From Pseudomonas marvdashtae (GTDB taxonomy: Bacteria > Pseudomonadota > Gammaproteobacteria > Pseudomonadales > Pseudomonadaceae), in contig NZ_JABWQX020000010.1 of NCBI RefSeq assembly GCF_014268655.2, positions 1-64,000 of the forward strand: 64,000 nucleotides of DNA, read 5' to 3'. Shown here piece after piece: positions 56,251 through 64,000 of this stretch. The translations under genes were made by a program, and so were the position numbers. The notes under the pieces were generated by a model. It saw only the letters and a program-made list of their open reading frames with translations. It made no database searches and had not been told where the DNA came from. The number at the start of each line of letters is the position of its first letter. The first letter of the stretch is position 1.

Positions 56251-57122
56251 CGTGTTTCTCCAGCAATCTTGAACAGGTACTGGCCGTAGCCGGTCTTGCC
56301 GAAGTAACTCGCACGCTCGAGCACGTGTTCGCGGCTGACCCAGCCCTGCTGGTAGGCGATTTCTTCCAGGCACGCGACCTTCAGGCCTTGGCGATGCTCA
56401 ATGGTCTGCACGTATTGCGAGGCCTCCAGCAGGCTGTCGTGGGTGCCGGTGTCCAGCCAGGCAAAACCGCGGCCGAAACGCTCGACATGCAAGTCCCCGC
56501 GTTGCAGATAGGCATTGTTGACGTCGGTAATTTCCAGTTCGCCACGTGCGGATGGCTTGATGGCCTTGGCGATCTCTATCACGTCGTTGTCATAGAAATA
56601 CAGACCGGTCACCGCATAGCTGGACTTGGGGGCGGCAGGCTTCTCTTCGATGGAAACCGCGCACCCTTCTGAATCGAAGTCGATTACGCCGAAACGCTCC
56701 GGATCCTTGACCCAATAACCGAACACCGTTGCGCCACTTTGCCGGTTGACGGCGGTTTGCAGCTGCTCGCCGAAATGTTGGCCGTGGAAGATGTTGTCGC
56801 CCAGGATCAGGCACACCGGGTCCTTGCCAATGAATTGCTCGCCAATCAGGAATGCCTGGGCCAGGCCATCGGGAGCTGGCTGTTCGGCGTAGCTGAAATT
56901 CACGCCGAACTGGGCGCCATCGCCCAGCAGATTGCGATATTGAGGTAGATCCTGCGGGGTGGAAATGACCAGGATGTCCTTGATTCCGGCGAGCATGAGC
57001 ACTGAGATCGGGTAGTAGATCATCGGCTTGTCATAGACCGGCAATAACTGTTTGGAAACGCCGAGGGTAATCGGATGCAGCCGTGTGCCGGAGCCGCCGG
57101 CCAGAACAATGCCTTTCATCAT
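56247..57122 (-). CDS. rmlA: Glucose-1-phosphate thymidylyltransferase
   Basis: RmlA joins glucose 1-phosphate to dTTP, forming dTDP-glucose and pyrophosphate; it is the controlled first step of the pathway. The 291-residue protein has the nucleotidyltransferase signature [35 protein letters not shown] and ILGDNIFHG. The start at 57122 overlaps the rmlB stop (ATGATGA); an ATG one codon later is equally possible. Feedback inhibition by dTDP-rhamnose is known for the family. Confidence 0.95.
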   Translation of the reverse strand: MMKGIVLAGGSGTRLHPITLGVSKQLLPVYDKPMIYYPISVLMLAGIKDILVISTPQDLPQYRNLLGDGAQFGVNFSYAEQPAPDGLAQAFLIGEQFIGKDPVCLILGDNIFHGQHFGEQLQTAVNRQSGATVFGYWVKDPERFGVIDFDSEGCAVSIEEKPAAPKSSYAVTGLYFYDNDVIEIAKAIKPSARGELEITDVNNAYLQRGDLHVERFGRGFAWLDTGTHDSLLEASQYVQTIEHRQGLKVACLEEIAYQQGWVSREHVLERASYFGKTGYGQYLFKIAGETR

Positions 57123-58201
57123 GCAATCGTATCCTTGTCGTCGAGCGAGCCCAGGCGCTCGCCCTGATAGCTGCCATCCTGGACGCGCCGGCACCACAGC
57201 AAGTTTTCGAGGTACCACTGCACCGTCTTGCGCAGACCGGTCTCGAAGGTTTCCCGAGGTGTCCAGCCCAGTTCCCGTTCGATCTTGCCGGCGTCAATGG
57301 CGTAGCGCAGGTCATGGCCGGGACGATCCTTGACGAAGGTGATCAGGTCAGCGTAGTGCTCGACCCCCTCGGGCTTGTGTGGTGCCAGTTCTTCAAGCAG
57401 GGCGCAGATGCTGCGTACTACGTCGATATTGGTTTGTTCATTGTGGCCGCCGATGTTGTAGGTCTCGCCGACCACGCCTTCGGTGACGACCTTGAGCAGG
57501 GCACGGGCATGGTCTTCGACGAATAGCCAGTCGCGTACCTGCCGGCCATCGCCATATACCGGCAACGGTTTGCCGGCCAGTGCGTTGAGGATGACCAGCG
57601 GAATCAGCTTTTCGGGGAAGTGGAACGGCCCGTAGTTGTTCGAGCAGTTGGTCAGCAGCACGGGCAAGCCGTAGGTGCGCTGCCAGGCCCGGACCAGATG
57701 GTCGGAGGCAGCCTTGCTGGCTGAGTAGGGCGAGCTCGGTGCATAGGGGGTGGTTTCGGTAAACAAATCATCCACGCCGTGCAGGTCGCCATACACTTCG
57801 TCGGTGGAAATATGGTGGAAACGAAACGCCCGTTTTTGCGCCTCGCTAAGTGTCTGCCAATAGGCGCGGGTGGCTTCCAGCAGGCTGTAGGTGCCGACGA
57901 TGTTGGTCTGGATGAACTCCGCCGGGCCATCGATGGAACGGTCCACATGGGACTCTGCGGCCAGGTGCATGATGGCGTCAGGCTGAAATTGCGCGAGCAC
58001 GATACTGACGGCCGGTTGGTCGACGATGTCGGCCTGCACGAAGGCATAGCGGCTGTCGTGATCGATACTGCTCAGCGATTCCAGGTTGCCGGCGTAGGTC
58101 AGCTTGTCGAGGTTCAGCACCTGGTGTTCGGTGTCCAGGATCAAATGCCGTATGAGCGCCGAGCCAATGAAGCCGGCACCGCCGGTAATGAGAATGCGCA
58201 T
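57119..58201 (-). CDS. rmlB: dTDP-glucose 4,6-dehydratase
   Basis: The 360-residue SDR-type enzyme removes water from dTDP-glucose to give the 4-keto-6-deoxy sugar. It has the NAD-binding [14 protein letters not shown] at about 7-20, [12 protein letters not shown], the active-site [10 protein letters not shown] and the catalytic [11 protein letters not shown]. It is the first gene of rmlBACD. The ATG at 58201 ([10 protein letters not shown]) follows an AAGG-type site; an extension of 30 codons runs into the promoter region and was rejected. The divergent neighbour is the kinase-PLP fusion gene. Confidence 0.95.
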   Translation of the reverse strand: MRILITGGAGFIGSALIRHLILDTEHQVLNLDKLTYAGNLESLSSIDHDSRYAFVQADIVDQPAVSIVLAQFQPDAIMHLAAESHVDRSIDGPAEFIQTNIVGTYSLLEATRAYWQTLSEAQKRAFRFHHISTDEVYGDLHGVDDLFTETTPYAPSSPYSASKAASDHLVRAWQRTYGLPVLLTNCSNNYGPFHFPEKLIPLVILNALAGKPLPVYGDGRQVRDWLFVEDHARALLKVVTEGVVGETYNIGGHNEQTNIDVVRSICALLEELAPHKPEGVEHYADLITFVKDRPGHDLRYAIDAGKIERELGWTPRETFETGLRKTVQWYLENLLWCRRVQDGSYQGERLGSLDDKDTIA

Positions 58202-58367
58202 CCGGTTAAGCCTTTTTCCAATAGGGCAATGACAATGGAGCATAGCTTGTCGGCATGACGAGGGCGGTGCAAGCGAATATCCCAGGGACAAGAGAGAGGG
58301 GGTTGCTAATCCCTCGACTCAGTGGCGTGATAGGCGCCCAAGACAAAACCTACTCAGGGGTCGTTGT

Positions 58368-61280
58368 ATGCTGCTCGCTACGTTGGTTCATCGTGCCAGT
58401 TTGCCAAGCCCACAAATCAGCGCCGAGCAGGCGTTGGTACTGCTGCGCTCGAATTACGGACTCAGCGGTGACCTGCGACCCCTCGGCAGCCACCAGGACG
58501 TCAACTACCGCGTCGACAGCGAACGCGGGCGCTTCGTGTTGAAGATTTGCCACGGCCACTACGCCGTCCAGGAACTCCAGGCCCAGCATGCCGCCCTCAA
58601 GCTGCTGGCCGAGCATGGCGCGGTGAAGGTGCCGCGAGTCATTGCCGCCAGCAACGGCCAGGACCTGCTGACGCTGGATGTCGACGGGCAAGCGGTCCAT
58701 GTGCGCTTGTTGGAATACATTGACGGGCAGTCGCTCACTCAACTGTCGCACCTTACGCCCGACCTGGTGACCGGTCTGGGAAGATTGTGCGCGGACATGG
58801 ACTTGGCCCTGGCCTCGTTCGACCATCCGGGCCTGGAGCGCACCCTGCAGTGGGACGCACGCCATGCGCCGGCCTTGATTGACCATCTATTGCCCGTGAT
58901 CCAGGATGATCAGCGCCGGCAGTTGATCGCCGAGGTCGCGCAGCAGGCCGAACGGCGCTTGCAGCCGCTCAAGGCGAGCCTGCCGGTGCAGGCGATCCAC
59001 ATGGACATCACGGACGACAACGTGGTTTGGCAACGCGATGCCCAGCGCCAATGGCAATTGCAAGGTGTGATCGATTTTGGCGACCTGGTCCGCACCTGGC
59101 GCATCACCGACTTGTCGGTAACCTGCGCGGCCCTGCTGCATCACGCCGACGGCGATCCGTTTTTCATCCTGCCGGCTATCAAGGCCTATCACGCGGCCAA
59201 TCCGTTGCAGCGCGAAGAGCTTCTGGCACTCTGGCCGTTGATCGTAGCTCGCGCCGCAGTGCTGGTGCTCAGCGGCGAGCAACAAGTCGCTGTCGATCCG
59301 GTGAATCAATACGCTCGCGACAATCTTGAGCATGAGTGGGAAATTTTCCGCGTCGCCCATTCCGTGCCGCCTGAGTTGATGGATGCGGCGATTCTTGCCG
59401 CCGCGGGTCACAGCCTGCCGTCCATTGCCAACGAGGGTTTCGCCCCCCTGCTGCCGACCTTGGTAGGGCGTGATTTTGCGCTGATCGACCTGGGCGTGCT
59501 CAGCCCACATTTCGAGGCCGGCAATTGGGAACAGGCTGGAGTCGACCAGCGTCTTCTGAGCGAAGGCGCCGCGCTGCACGGGTTGGCTGCCAGTCGCTAC
59601 GGCCAGTACCGGCTGTCCCGTACCCGGCCGGACAGTGCCGTCGAGCCCGATACTTATCCGCTACACGTGGAATTGCATGTCCCTCAAGGGACGCCGCTGG
59701 AGTCGCCTTTCGCCGGGGTGGTGCACAAGGACGCCGAGGGCCTGTTGCGGCTCGACGGTCCGCAGTTGAGCGTGCGCTTGTGGGGCGTATCGTCGTCACT
59801 TCATTCCGGCGCCGCGCTGGTCAAGGGGCAGGTCTTGGGTGAAGTGGTTGGCCCGTTGCGGGTTCAACTGTGCCGAGGCGCGCATCTGATCCCACCATTG
59901 TTCTGCACGCCCTCCAGGGTGAAGGCCTGGCAGGCGCTTTGCCCGTCGCCTGCGACGCTGCTGGGGCTGGCTTGCGATGCCGAGCCGGAAATCGACCCTG
60001 AGGCGCTGCTGGCCCGTCGCGATGCGAGTTTCGCTCGTTCGCAGAAGCACTATTACGTCGACCCGCCGCACATCGAGCGTGGCTGGCGTAACCATTTGAT
60101 CGACATGCAGGGCCGCTCTTACCTCGACATGCTCAACAATGTCGCGGTGCTGGGGCACGGGCATCCGCGCATGGCGGCGGTCGCGGCCCGGCAATGGTCG
60201 CTGCTCAATACCAACTCACGTTTTCACTATGCGGCGATCGCCGAGTTTTCCGAGCGCCTGTTGGCGCTGGCGCCATCGAACATGGATCGGGTGTTCCTGG
60301 TCAACAGCGGCACCGAGGCCAACGACTTGGCGATCCGCCTGGCCTGGGCCTACAGCAAGGGACGCGACATGCTCAGTGTCCTGGAGGCCTACCACGGCTG
60401 GTCGGTGGCGGCCGACGCCGTTTCGACGTCCATCGCCGACAACCCCCAAGCCCTCAGCAGTCGTCCGGATTGGGTGCATCCGGTGACCGCGCCGAACACT
60501 TATCGCGGCGAGTTCCGTGGCCCTGACAGTGCGCCAGACTACGTGCGCAGCGTCGAGCACAACCTGGCAAAAATCGCCGGGCAGAAACGCCAACTGGCCG
60601 GTTTCATCTGCGAGCCGGTCTACGGCAATGCCGGCGGGATCGCGCTGCCACCGGGGTATCTGAAGCAGGTCTATGCCTTGGTGCGCGAGCGCGGTGGCGT
60701 CTGCATCGCCGACGAGGTGCAAGTCGGTTACGGACGCATGGGTGAGTTTTTCTGGGGCTTCGAGGAGCAAGGCGTGGTGCCGGACATCATCACCATGGCC
60801 AAGGGCATGGGCAACGGCCAGCCGCTGGGAGCCGTCATCACCCGGCGAGAAATCGCCGAGGCGTTGGAAGCCGAGGGGTATTTCTTCTCTTCCGCCGGCG
60901 GCAGCCCGGTCAGTTGCCAGATCGGCATGGCCGTGCTGGATGTCATGGAAGAGGAGGACTTGTGGGAAAACGCCCGGGTGGTCGGAGCGCATTTCAAGGC
61001 GCGCCTGGAGGCCTTGATCGACCAGTATCCGCTGGTCGGCGCGGTGCATGGCTCCGGGTTCTACTTGGGCGTGGAGCTGATTCGCAACCGCGCCACCCTC
61101 GAGCCGGCCACCGAAGAAACCACGGCGCTGTGCAATCGCCTGCGGGAGTTGGGCATCTTCATGCAACCGACCGGTGATTATCTAAACATCCTCAAGATCA
61201 AGCCACCGATGGTTACCACCCGTCAGAGCGTGGATTTCTTTGTCAATATGCTGGCGAAAGTGTTGGAGGAGGGGCTGTAG
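58368..61280 (+). CDS. Three-domain fusion: APH-like kinase, M23-like domain, class III PLP enzyme
   Basis: The 970-residue protein has three parts. Residues about 18-345 are an aminoglycoside phosphotransferase/hydroxylysine-kinase-like domain with ATP lysine K59, the catalytic HMDITDDN (H211, D213, N218) and DFGD (D236). Residues about 425-500 resemble an M23 peptidase (VPQGTPLESPFAGVV) but lack the zinc histidines. Residues about 540-970 are a class III aminotransferase fold with SGTEAN (647-652), D782 and PLP lysine K812 (MAKGMGNG). In mammals the separate kinase and PLP phospho-lyase act in series on hydroxylysine or ethanolamine. A phosphorylate-then-eliminate amino-alcohol enzyme is therefore the best inference; the adjacent agu genes hint at a polyamine-type substrate. 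Confidence 0.82.
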   Translation: MLLATLVHRASLPSPQISAEQALVLLRSNYGLSGDLRPLGSHQDVNYRVDSERGRFVLKICHGHYAVQELQAQHAALKLLAEHGAVKVPRVIAASNGQDLLTLDVDGQAVHVRLLEYIDGQSLTQLSHLTPDLVTGLGRLCADMDLALASFDHPGLERTLQWDARHAPALIDHLLPVIQDDQRRQLIAEVAQQAERRLQPLKASLPVQAIHMDITDDNVVWQRDAQRQWQLQGVIDFGDLVRTWRITDLSVTCAALLHHADGDPFFILPAIKAYHAANPLQREELLALWPLIVARAAVLVLSGEQQVAVDPVNQYARDNLEHEWEIFRVAHSVPPELMDAAILAAAGHSLPSIANEGFAPLLPTLVGRDFALIDLGVLSPHFEAGNWEQAGVDQRLLSEGAALHGLAASRYGQYRLSRTRPDSAVEPDTYPLHVELHVPQGTPLESPFAGVVHKDAEGLLRLDGPQLSVRLWGVSSSLHSGAALVKGQVLGEVVGPLRVQLCRGAHLIPPLFCTPSRVKAWQALCPSPATLLGLACDAEPEIDPEALLARRDASFARSQKHYYVDPPHIERGWRNHLIDMQGRSYLDMLNNVAVLGHGHPRMAAVAARQWSLLNTNSRFHYAAIAEFSERLLALAPSNMDRVFLVNSGTEANDLAIRLAWAYSKGRDMLSVLEAYHGWSVAADAVSTSIADNPQALSSRPDWVHPVTAPNTYRGEFRGPDSAPDYVRSVEHNLAKIAGQKRQLAGFICEPVYGNAGGIALPPGYLKQVYALVRERGGVCIADEVQVGYGRMGEFFWGFEEQGVVPDIITMAKGMGNGQPLGAVITRREIAEALEAEGYFFSSAGGSPVSCQIGMAVLDVMEEEDLWENARVVGAHFKARLEALIDQYPLVGAVHGSGFYLGVELIRNRATLEPATEETTALCNRLRELGIFMQPTGDYLNILKIKPPMVTTRQSVDFFVNMLAKVLEEGL

Positions 61281-61298
61281 CCACCGGGAGTTGCCGGT

Positions 61299-61336
61299 CA
61301 CCCTGCAGGCGTGGGGCCGCTCACGCCTGCAGGGTG
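61299..61336. terminator. Perfect 15-bp hairpin after the fusion gene
   Basis: CACCCTGCAGGCGTG (61299-61313) and CACGCCTGCAGGGTG (61322-61336) form a perfect stem with an 8-base loop, 19 bases beyond the stop codon. No T-run follows directly; the second hairpin 4 bases later provides one. Confidence 0.6.
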
Positions 61337-61340
61337 CAAT

Positions 61341-61364
61341 AAGCCGATTTTTGTCGGCTTTTTT
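61341..61364 (+). terminator. Intrinsic terminator with AAGCCGA stem
   Basis: AAGCCGA (61341-61347) and TCGGCTT (61354-61360) form a stem followed by a run of T residues to 61364. It ends the fusion gene. The same stem sequence recurs at 61403, just before aguB. Confidence 0.75.
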
Positions 61365-61402
61365 AGCGGTTTTTTCTCACATATGATTTTTCTCCTCTTT
61401 CT

Positions 61403-61421
61403 AAGCCGATTTTTATCGGCT
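61403..61421. promoter_or_regulatory. Second AGCCGAT dyad upstream of aguB
   Basis: AGCCGAT (61404-61410) and ATCGGCT (61415-61421) flank TTTT, 36 bases before the aguB start. It repeats the core of the terminator hairpin at 61341 but lacks a T-tail, so it may be an operator or a leader hairpin for aguBA. Confidence 0.5.
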
Positions 61422-61457
61422 ATAAAGTCGGCACTGCCATCGCCCAGAAGATGATTC

Positions 61458-62336
61458 ATGACTCGTATCGTTACCGTCGCCGCCACTCAGATGGCCTGTT
61501 CTTGGGACCTCGAAGCCAATATCGAAACCGCCGATAAGCTGGTTCGCCAGGCTGCTGCCCAAGGCGCACAGGTGATTCTCATCCAGGAATTGTTCGAGAC
61601 GCCGTACTTCTGCCAAAAGCCCAACCCGGACTATCTGCAACTGGCGACGTCGGTCGACGAGAACGTCGCCATCAAGCACTTCCAGAAAATTGCCGAGGAA
61701 CTGCAGGTTGTGTTGCCGATCAGTTTTTTTGAACTGGCCGGACGGGCGCGTTTCAACAGTATTGCGATCATCGATGCCGACGGTCAGAACTTGGGCGTGT
61801 ACCGCAAAAGCCACATCCCCGATGGGCCTGGCTACCATGAGAAGTACTATTTCAATCCGGGCGATACCGGCTTCAAGGTATGGAATACCCGCTACGCCAA
61901 AATCGGCGTAGGCATCTGCTGGGACCAGTGGTTTCCGGAATGCGCTCGCAGCATGGCGCTTCAAGGCGCGGAGATTCTGCTGTACCCAACGGCCATTGGC
62001 AGCGAGCCGCACGACAAGACCATTTCCTCGCGCGATCACTGGCAACGTGTGCAACAGGGTCATGCCGGCGCCAACCTGATGCCGCTGGTGGCCAGTAATC
62101 GTATCGGCAATGAAGAGCAGGATGGCTACGACATCACGTTCTATGGCTCCTCGTTCATCGCCGATCAGTTCGGTGAAAAAGTCCAGGAACTCGGCGAAAC
62201 CGAAGAAGGCGTGCTGGTACACAGTTTCGACCTCGACGAGCTGGAACACATTCGCAGTGCCTGGGGCACTTTCCGAGATCGGCGCCCGAACCTGTACGGC
62301 GCGATCAAAACCCTCGACGGCTCACTGGAGTCCTGA
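61458..62336 (+). CDS. aguB: N-carbamoylputrescine amidase
   Basis: The 292-residue nitrilase-family enzyme hydrolyses N-carbamoylputrescine to putrescine, ammonia and carbon dioxide. The catalytic triad is E44 (LIQELFETPYF), K117 (VYRKSHIPDG) and C154 (VGICWDQWFPE). The segment HIPDGPGYHEKYYF is typical of the N-carbamoylputrescine branch. It is followed three bases later by aguA, which makes its substrate, so the pathway is complete here. Regulation by AguR is known in P. aeruginosa; no aguR gene is in the window. Confidence 0.95.
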   Translation: MTRIVTVAATQMACSWDLEANIETADKLVRQAAAQGAQVILIQELFETPYFCQKPNPDYLQLATSVDENVAIKHFQKIAEELQVVLPISFFELAGRARFNSIAIIDADGQNLGVYRKSHIPDGPGYHEKYYFNPGDTGFKVWNTRYAKIGVGICWDQWFPECARSMALQGAEILLYPTAIGSEPHDKTISSRDHWQRVQQGHAGANLMPLVASNRIGNEEQDGYDITFYGSSFIADQFGEKVQELGETEEGVLVHSFDLDELEHIRSAWGTFRDRRPNLYGAIKTLDGSLES

Positions 62337-62339
62337 TTC

Positions 62340-63446
62340 ATGACAACTTTGCACAGCACTCCGCGCGCGGACGGTTTTCACATGCCTGCCGAGTGGGCGC
62401 CCCAGACGCAGGTCTGGATGGTCTGGCCCGAGCGCCCCGATAACTGGCGCCTGGGCGGCAAGCCCGCGCAAGCCGCCCATGTGGCGGTCGCCAAGGCCAT
62501 CGCCCGTTTCGAACCGGTGACCGTGGCCGTGTCCGCCGCCCAGTTCGAGAACGCCAAGGCGCGCCTCGATGTGCCGAATATCCGCTTGGTCGAGATGTCT
62601 AGCGATGACGCTTGGGTCCGGGACACCGGCCCGACGTTTGTAATCAATGACAACGGCGAAGTGCGTGGCGTCGACTGGGATTTCAACGCTTGGGGCGGGT
62701 TTGACGGTGGTTTGTATTCGCCATGGAACCGGGACTCGCAAGTAGCCGCAAAGATTCTGGAAATCGAGCGCAGCCCGCGTTATCGCACCGAAGGCTTTGT
62801 GCTTGAAGGCGGCTCGATCCATGTCGATGGCGAAGGCACCCTGATCACTACCGAGGAATGCCTGCTCAACCGCAATCGCAACCCGCATATGAGCCGTGAA
62901 GAAATCGAGGCAGTGCTCAGCGCCCAACTGGCGGTAGACAAGATCATCTGGTTGCCGGACGGCCTGTTCAATGATGAAACCGACGGCCATGTGGATAACT
63001 TCTGTTGCTACGTGCGTCCCGGCGAAGTGCTGCTCGCTTGGACCGACGATCCACAGGACCCCAACTACTCCCGCTGTCATGCGGCGATGGATGTGTTGCA
63101 AAACAGCACCGACGCCAAGGGACGCTCGTTCACAGTGCATAAGATGCCTATTCCCGGGCCGTTGTACGCCACTGAAGACGAATGCGCGGGCGTAGACGCG
63201 GTTGAAGGTTCCCAGGAACGCAATCCGAGCGTCCGCTTGGCCGGCTCGTACGTGAACTTCCTGATCGTCAACGGGGGCATCATTGCCCCAAGTTTCGACG
63301 ATCCACTGGACGGCCCGGCAAGGGAATTGCTGCAAAGTCTTTTCCCGGAGCACGAAGTGGTGATGGTGCCAGGCCGGGAACTGTTACTGGGGGGCGGGAA
63401 TATCCACTGCCTTACCCAACAGCAACCTGCGCCGTGGGTAAAATGA
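62340..63446 (+). CDS. aguA: Agmatine deiminase
   Basis: The 368-residue enzyme converts agmatine to N-carbamoylputrescine and ammonia. It belongs to the guanidino-group-modifying (PAD-like) family: the active-site cysteine C357 lies in [11 protein letters not shown], with acidic and histidine partners in [13 protein letters not shown] and [12 protein letters not shown]. The N-terminal segment [20 protein letters not shown] is a family hallmark. It lies three bases after aguB. The pair routes arginine-derived agmatine to putrescine and hence to polyamines. Confidence 0.96.
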   Translation: MTTLHSTPRADGFHMPAEWAPQTQVWMVWPERPDNWRLGGKPAQAAHVAVAKAIARFEPVTVAVSAAQFENAKARLDVPNIRLVEMSSDDAWVRDTGPTFVINDNGEVRGVDWDFNAWGGFDGGLYSPWNRDSQVAAKILEIERSPRYRTEGFVLEGGSIHVDGEGTLITTEECLLNRNRNPHMSREEIEAVLSAQLAVDKIIWLPDGLFNDETDGHVDNFCCYVRPGEVLLAWTDDPQDPNYSRCHAAMDVLQNSTDAKGRSFTVHKMPIPGPLYATEDECAGVDAVEGSQERNPSVRLAGSYVNFLIVNGGIIAPSFDDPLDGPARELLQSLFPEHEVVMVPGRELLLGGGNIHCLTQQQPAPWVK

Positions 63447-63518
63447 GTGGCGATGTAACAGCCCGGTAAGGTCAGTCGAAACGGCTCTGCGCCGGACTTT
63501 TGGATCCATCCTGGCAAG

Positions 63519-63549
63519 CCCGCGTCCCGGTTGGGGCGCGGGTTTTTTT
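63519..63549 (+). terminator. aguBA intrinsic terminator
   Basis: A 10-bp stem, CCCGCGTCCC (63519-63528) with GGGGCGCGGG (63533-63542), has a GGTT loop and one G-T pair. Seven T residues follow (63543-63549). Confidence 0.9.
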
Positions 63550-63686
63550 GTGTCTGGTTTGTTAGCGACCTGCGACGTTGGCATAGCTCTTGTATCGCCA
63601 TCCAGGCAGTTCCGGAAAGCGGGGCTGCGTTGTTTTGTCATAAACCTCGGATAGATTGGCCGCTCATCAACCAGGAGGGCGCTGGA

Positions 63687-63887
63687 ATGAACATGATAAG
63701 CGAGCGCACATGCCATCCTTTGGCTGTTAACGGTGAGTCGCTCCAAGCCTTGGCGCAGTGGTTGAAATCCAACGGAACGCGTCAGATCAGGGAGCCTGAT
63801 CCGCGGCGGATGATCATGGAGCGCTACCCCGTTGGCCTGTTCAGCGAGGCGGAGCTGGAAGCGTTGTGGGATGTGATGCAAGGATAG
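63687..63887 (+). CDS. Small conserved protein of unknown function
   Basis: The 66-residue protein begins MNMISERTCHPLAV. A strong AGGAGG site precedes the ATG at 63687; the frame is open 52 codons further upstream through the terminator, which cannot be coding. It is not membrane-bound and has no signal peptide. The pattern SLQALAQWLKSNGTRQIREP followed by RRMIMERYPVGLF and LEALWDVMQG suggests a compact helical protein. I know no function. It is bracketed by two terminators and so is its own transcription unit. Confidence 0.75.
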   Translation: MNMISERTCHPLAVNGESLQALAQWLKSNGTRQIREPDPRRMIMERYPVGLFSEAELEALWDVMQG

Positions 63888-63906
63888 AATTCGAAGGATT
63901 GATACG

Positions 63907-63937
63907 AAGCGCTGGCCGCGATGGCAGCGCTTTTTTT
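63907..63937 (+). terminator. Intrinsic terminator after the small gene
   Basis: AAGCGCTG (63907-63914) and CAGCGCTT (63925-63932) pair, and a run of T residues continues to 63937. It lies 20 bases beyond the stop codon at 63887. Confidence 0.9.
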
Positions 63938-64000
63938 ATGGCCGGGAATCACCGCGAACGTGTGTCAACGGACTGCATTCGACCGATCCATGAAACAAAC

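Overview
The window reads as a GC-rich chromosomal segment of a Pseudomonas of the fluorescens group. This rests on the gene content (pckA, gshA, tex, an ompR/envZ pair, rimBK, dctBD, rmlBACD, aguBA, tauABCD), on ATG/GTG/TTG starts with GGAG-type ribosome sites, and on several long hairpins beginning GTGGCGAGGG, which are typical intergenic repeats of that group. No rRNA, tRNA, IS element, prophage or CRISPR array was seen. From memory, much of the 26.8-58.2 kb part follows the gene order of the P. aeruginosa PA5161-PA5203 region; I could not run that comparison.

Layout. 0.2-3.7 kb: an FAH-family hydrolase and D-2-hydroxyglutarate dehydrogenase diverge from serA; the dehydrogenase consumes a by-product of SerA, so they form one serine-synthesis unit. 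3.8-5.6 kb: a DUF4399 periplasmic protein, a short solute-binding protein and a methyltransferase. 5.7-12.1 kb: a six-gene minus-strand operon with two SfnB (DszC-fold) oxidoreductases, an LLM monooxygenase and a MetQNI-type transporter, probably for uptake and oxidative desulfurization of an organosulfur compound. 12.4-13.6 kb: a protein with two tandem beta-type domains and a gene-poor stretch. 13.6-17.1 kb: cystine transporter tcyJLN with D-cysteine desulfhydrase. 17.4-22.8 kb: betT behind a nested dyad, a divergent SDR/LysR pair, an orphan hicB with a stump of hicA, and an aldo/keto reductase. 23.0-26.6 kb: the taurine operon tauABCD. 26.8-28.4 kb: gshA. Sulfur acquisition and thiol metabolism therefore dominate the first 28 kb.

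28.5-43.2 kb is a housekeeping block: thioesterase, tex, ompR/envZ (amgRS-like), rimBK, hslR, hslO, pckA, recQ, 3-hydroxyacyl-CoA dehydrogenase and a 4HBT thioesterase. Between pckA and recQ lies an AT-richer stretch of about 0.7 kb that looks like the worn remains of a toxin-immunity module. 43.3-51.6 kb: a glycine-zipper envelope protein, a molybdopterin oxidoreductase with fdhD, a LysR regulator, a BON-LysM protein, yrfG, nudE, cysQ and a YiiD-type thioesterase. 51.6-54.8 kb: the dctBD two-component pair. 54.8-58.2 kb: rmlBACD for dTDP-L-rhamnose. 58.4-63.4 kb: a 970-residue fusion (kinase-like domain, degenerate M23-like domain, class III PLP enzyme) followed by aguB and aguA, the agmatine-to-putrescine pathway. 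A small conserved gene and a terminator close the window.

The observations I would follow up first are the kinase-M23-PLP fusion beside agu, the Dsz-like sulfur operon, the orphan HicB, the degraded toxin-immunity locus, the duplicated AGCCGAT hairpins upstream of aguB and the nested operator-like dyad upstream of betT. No complete novel system is evident; most of the window is well-understood core metabolism.
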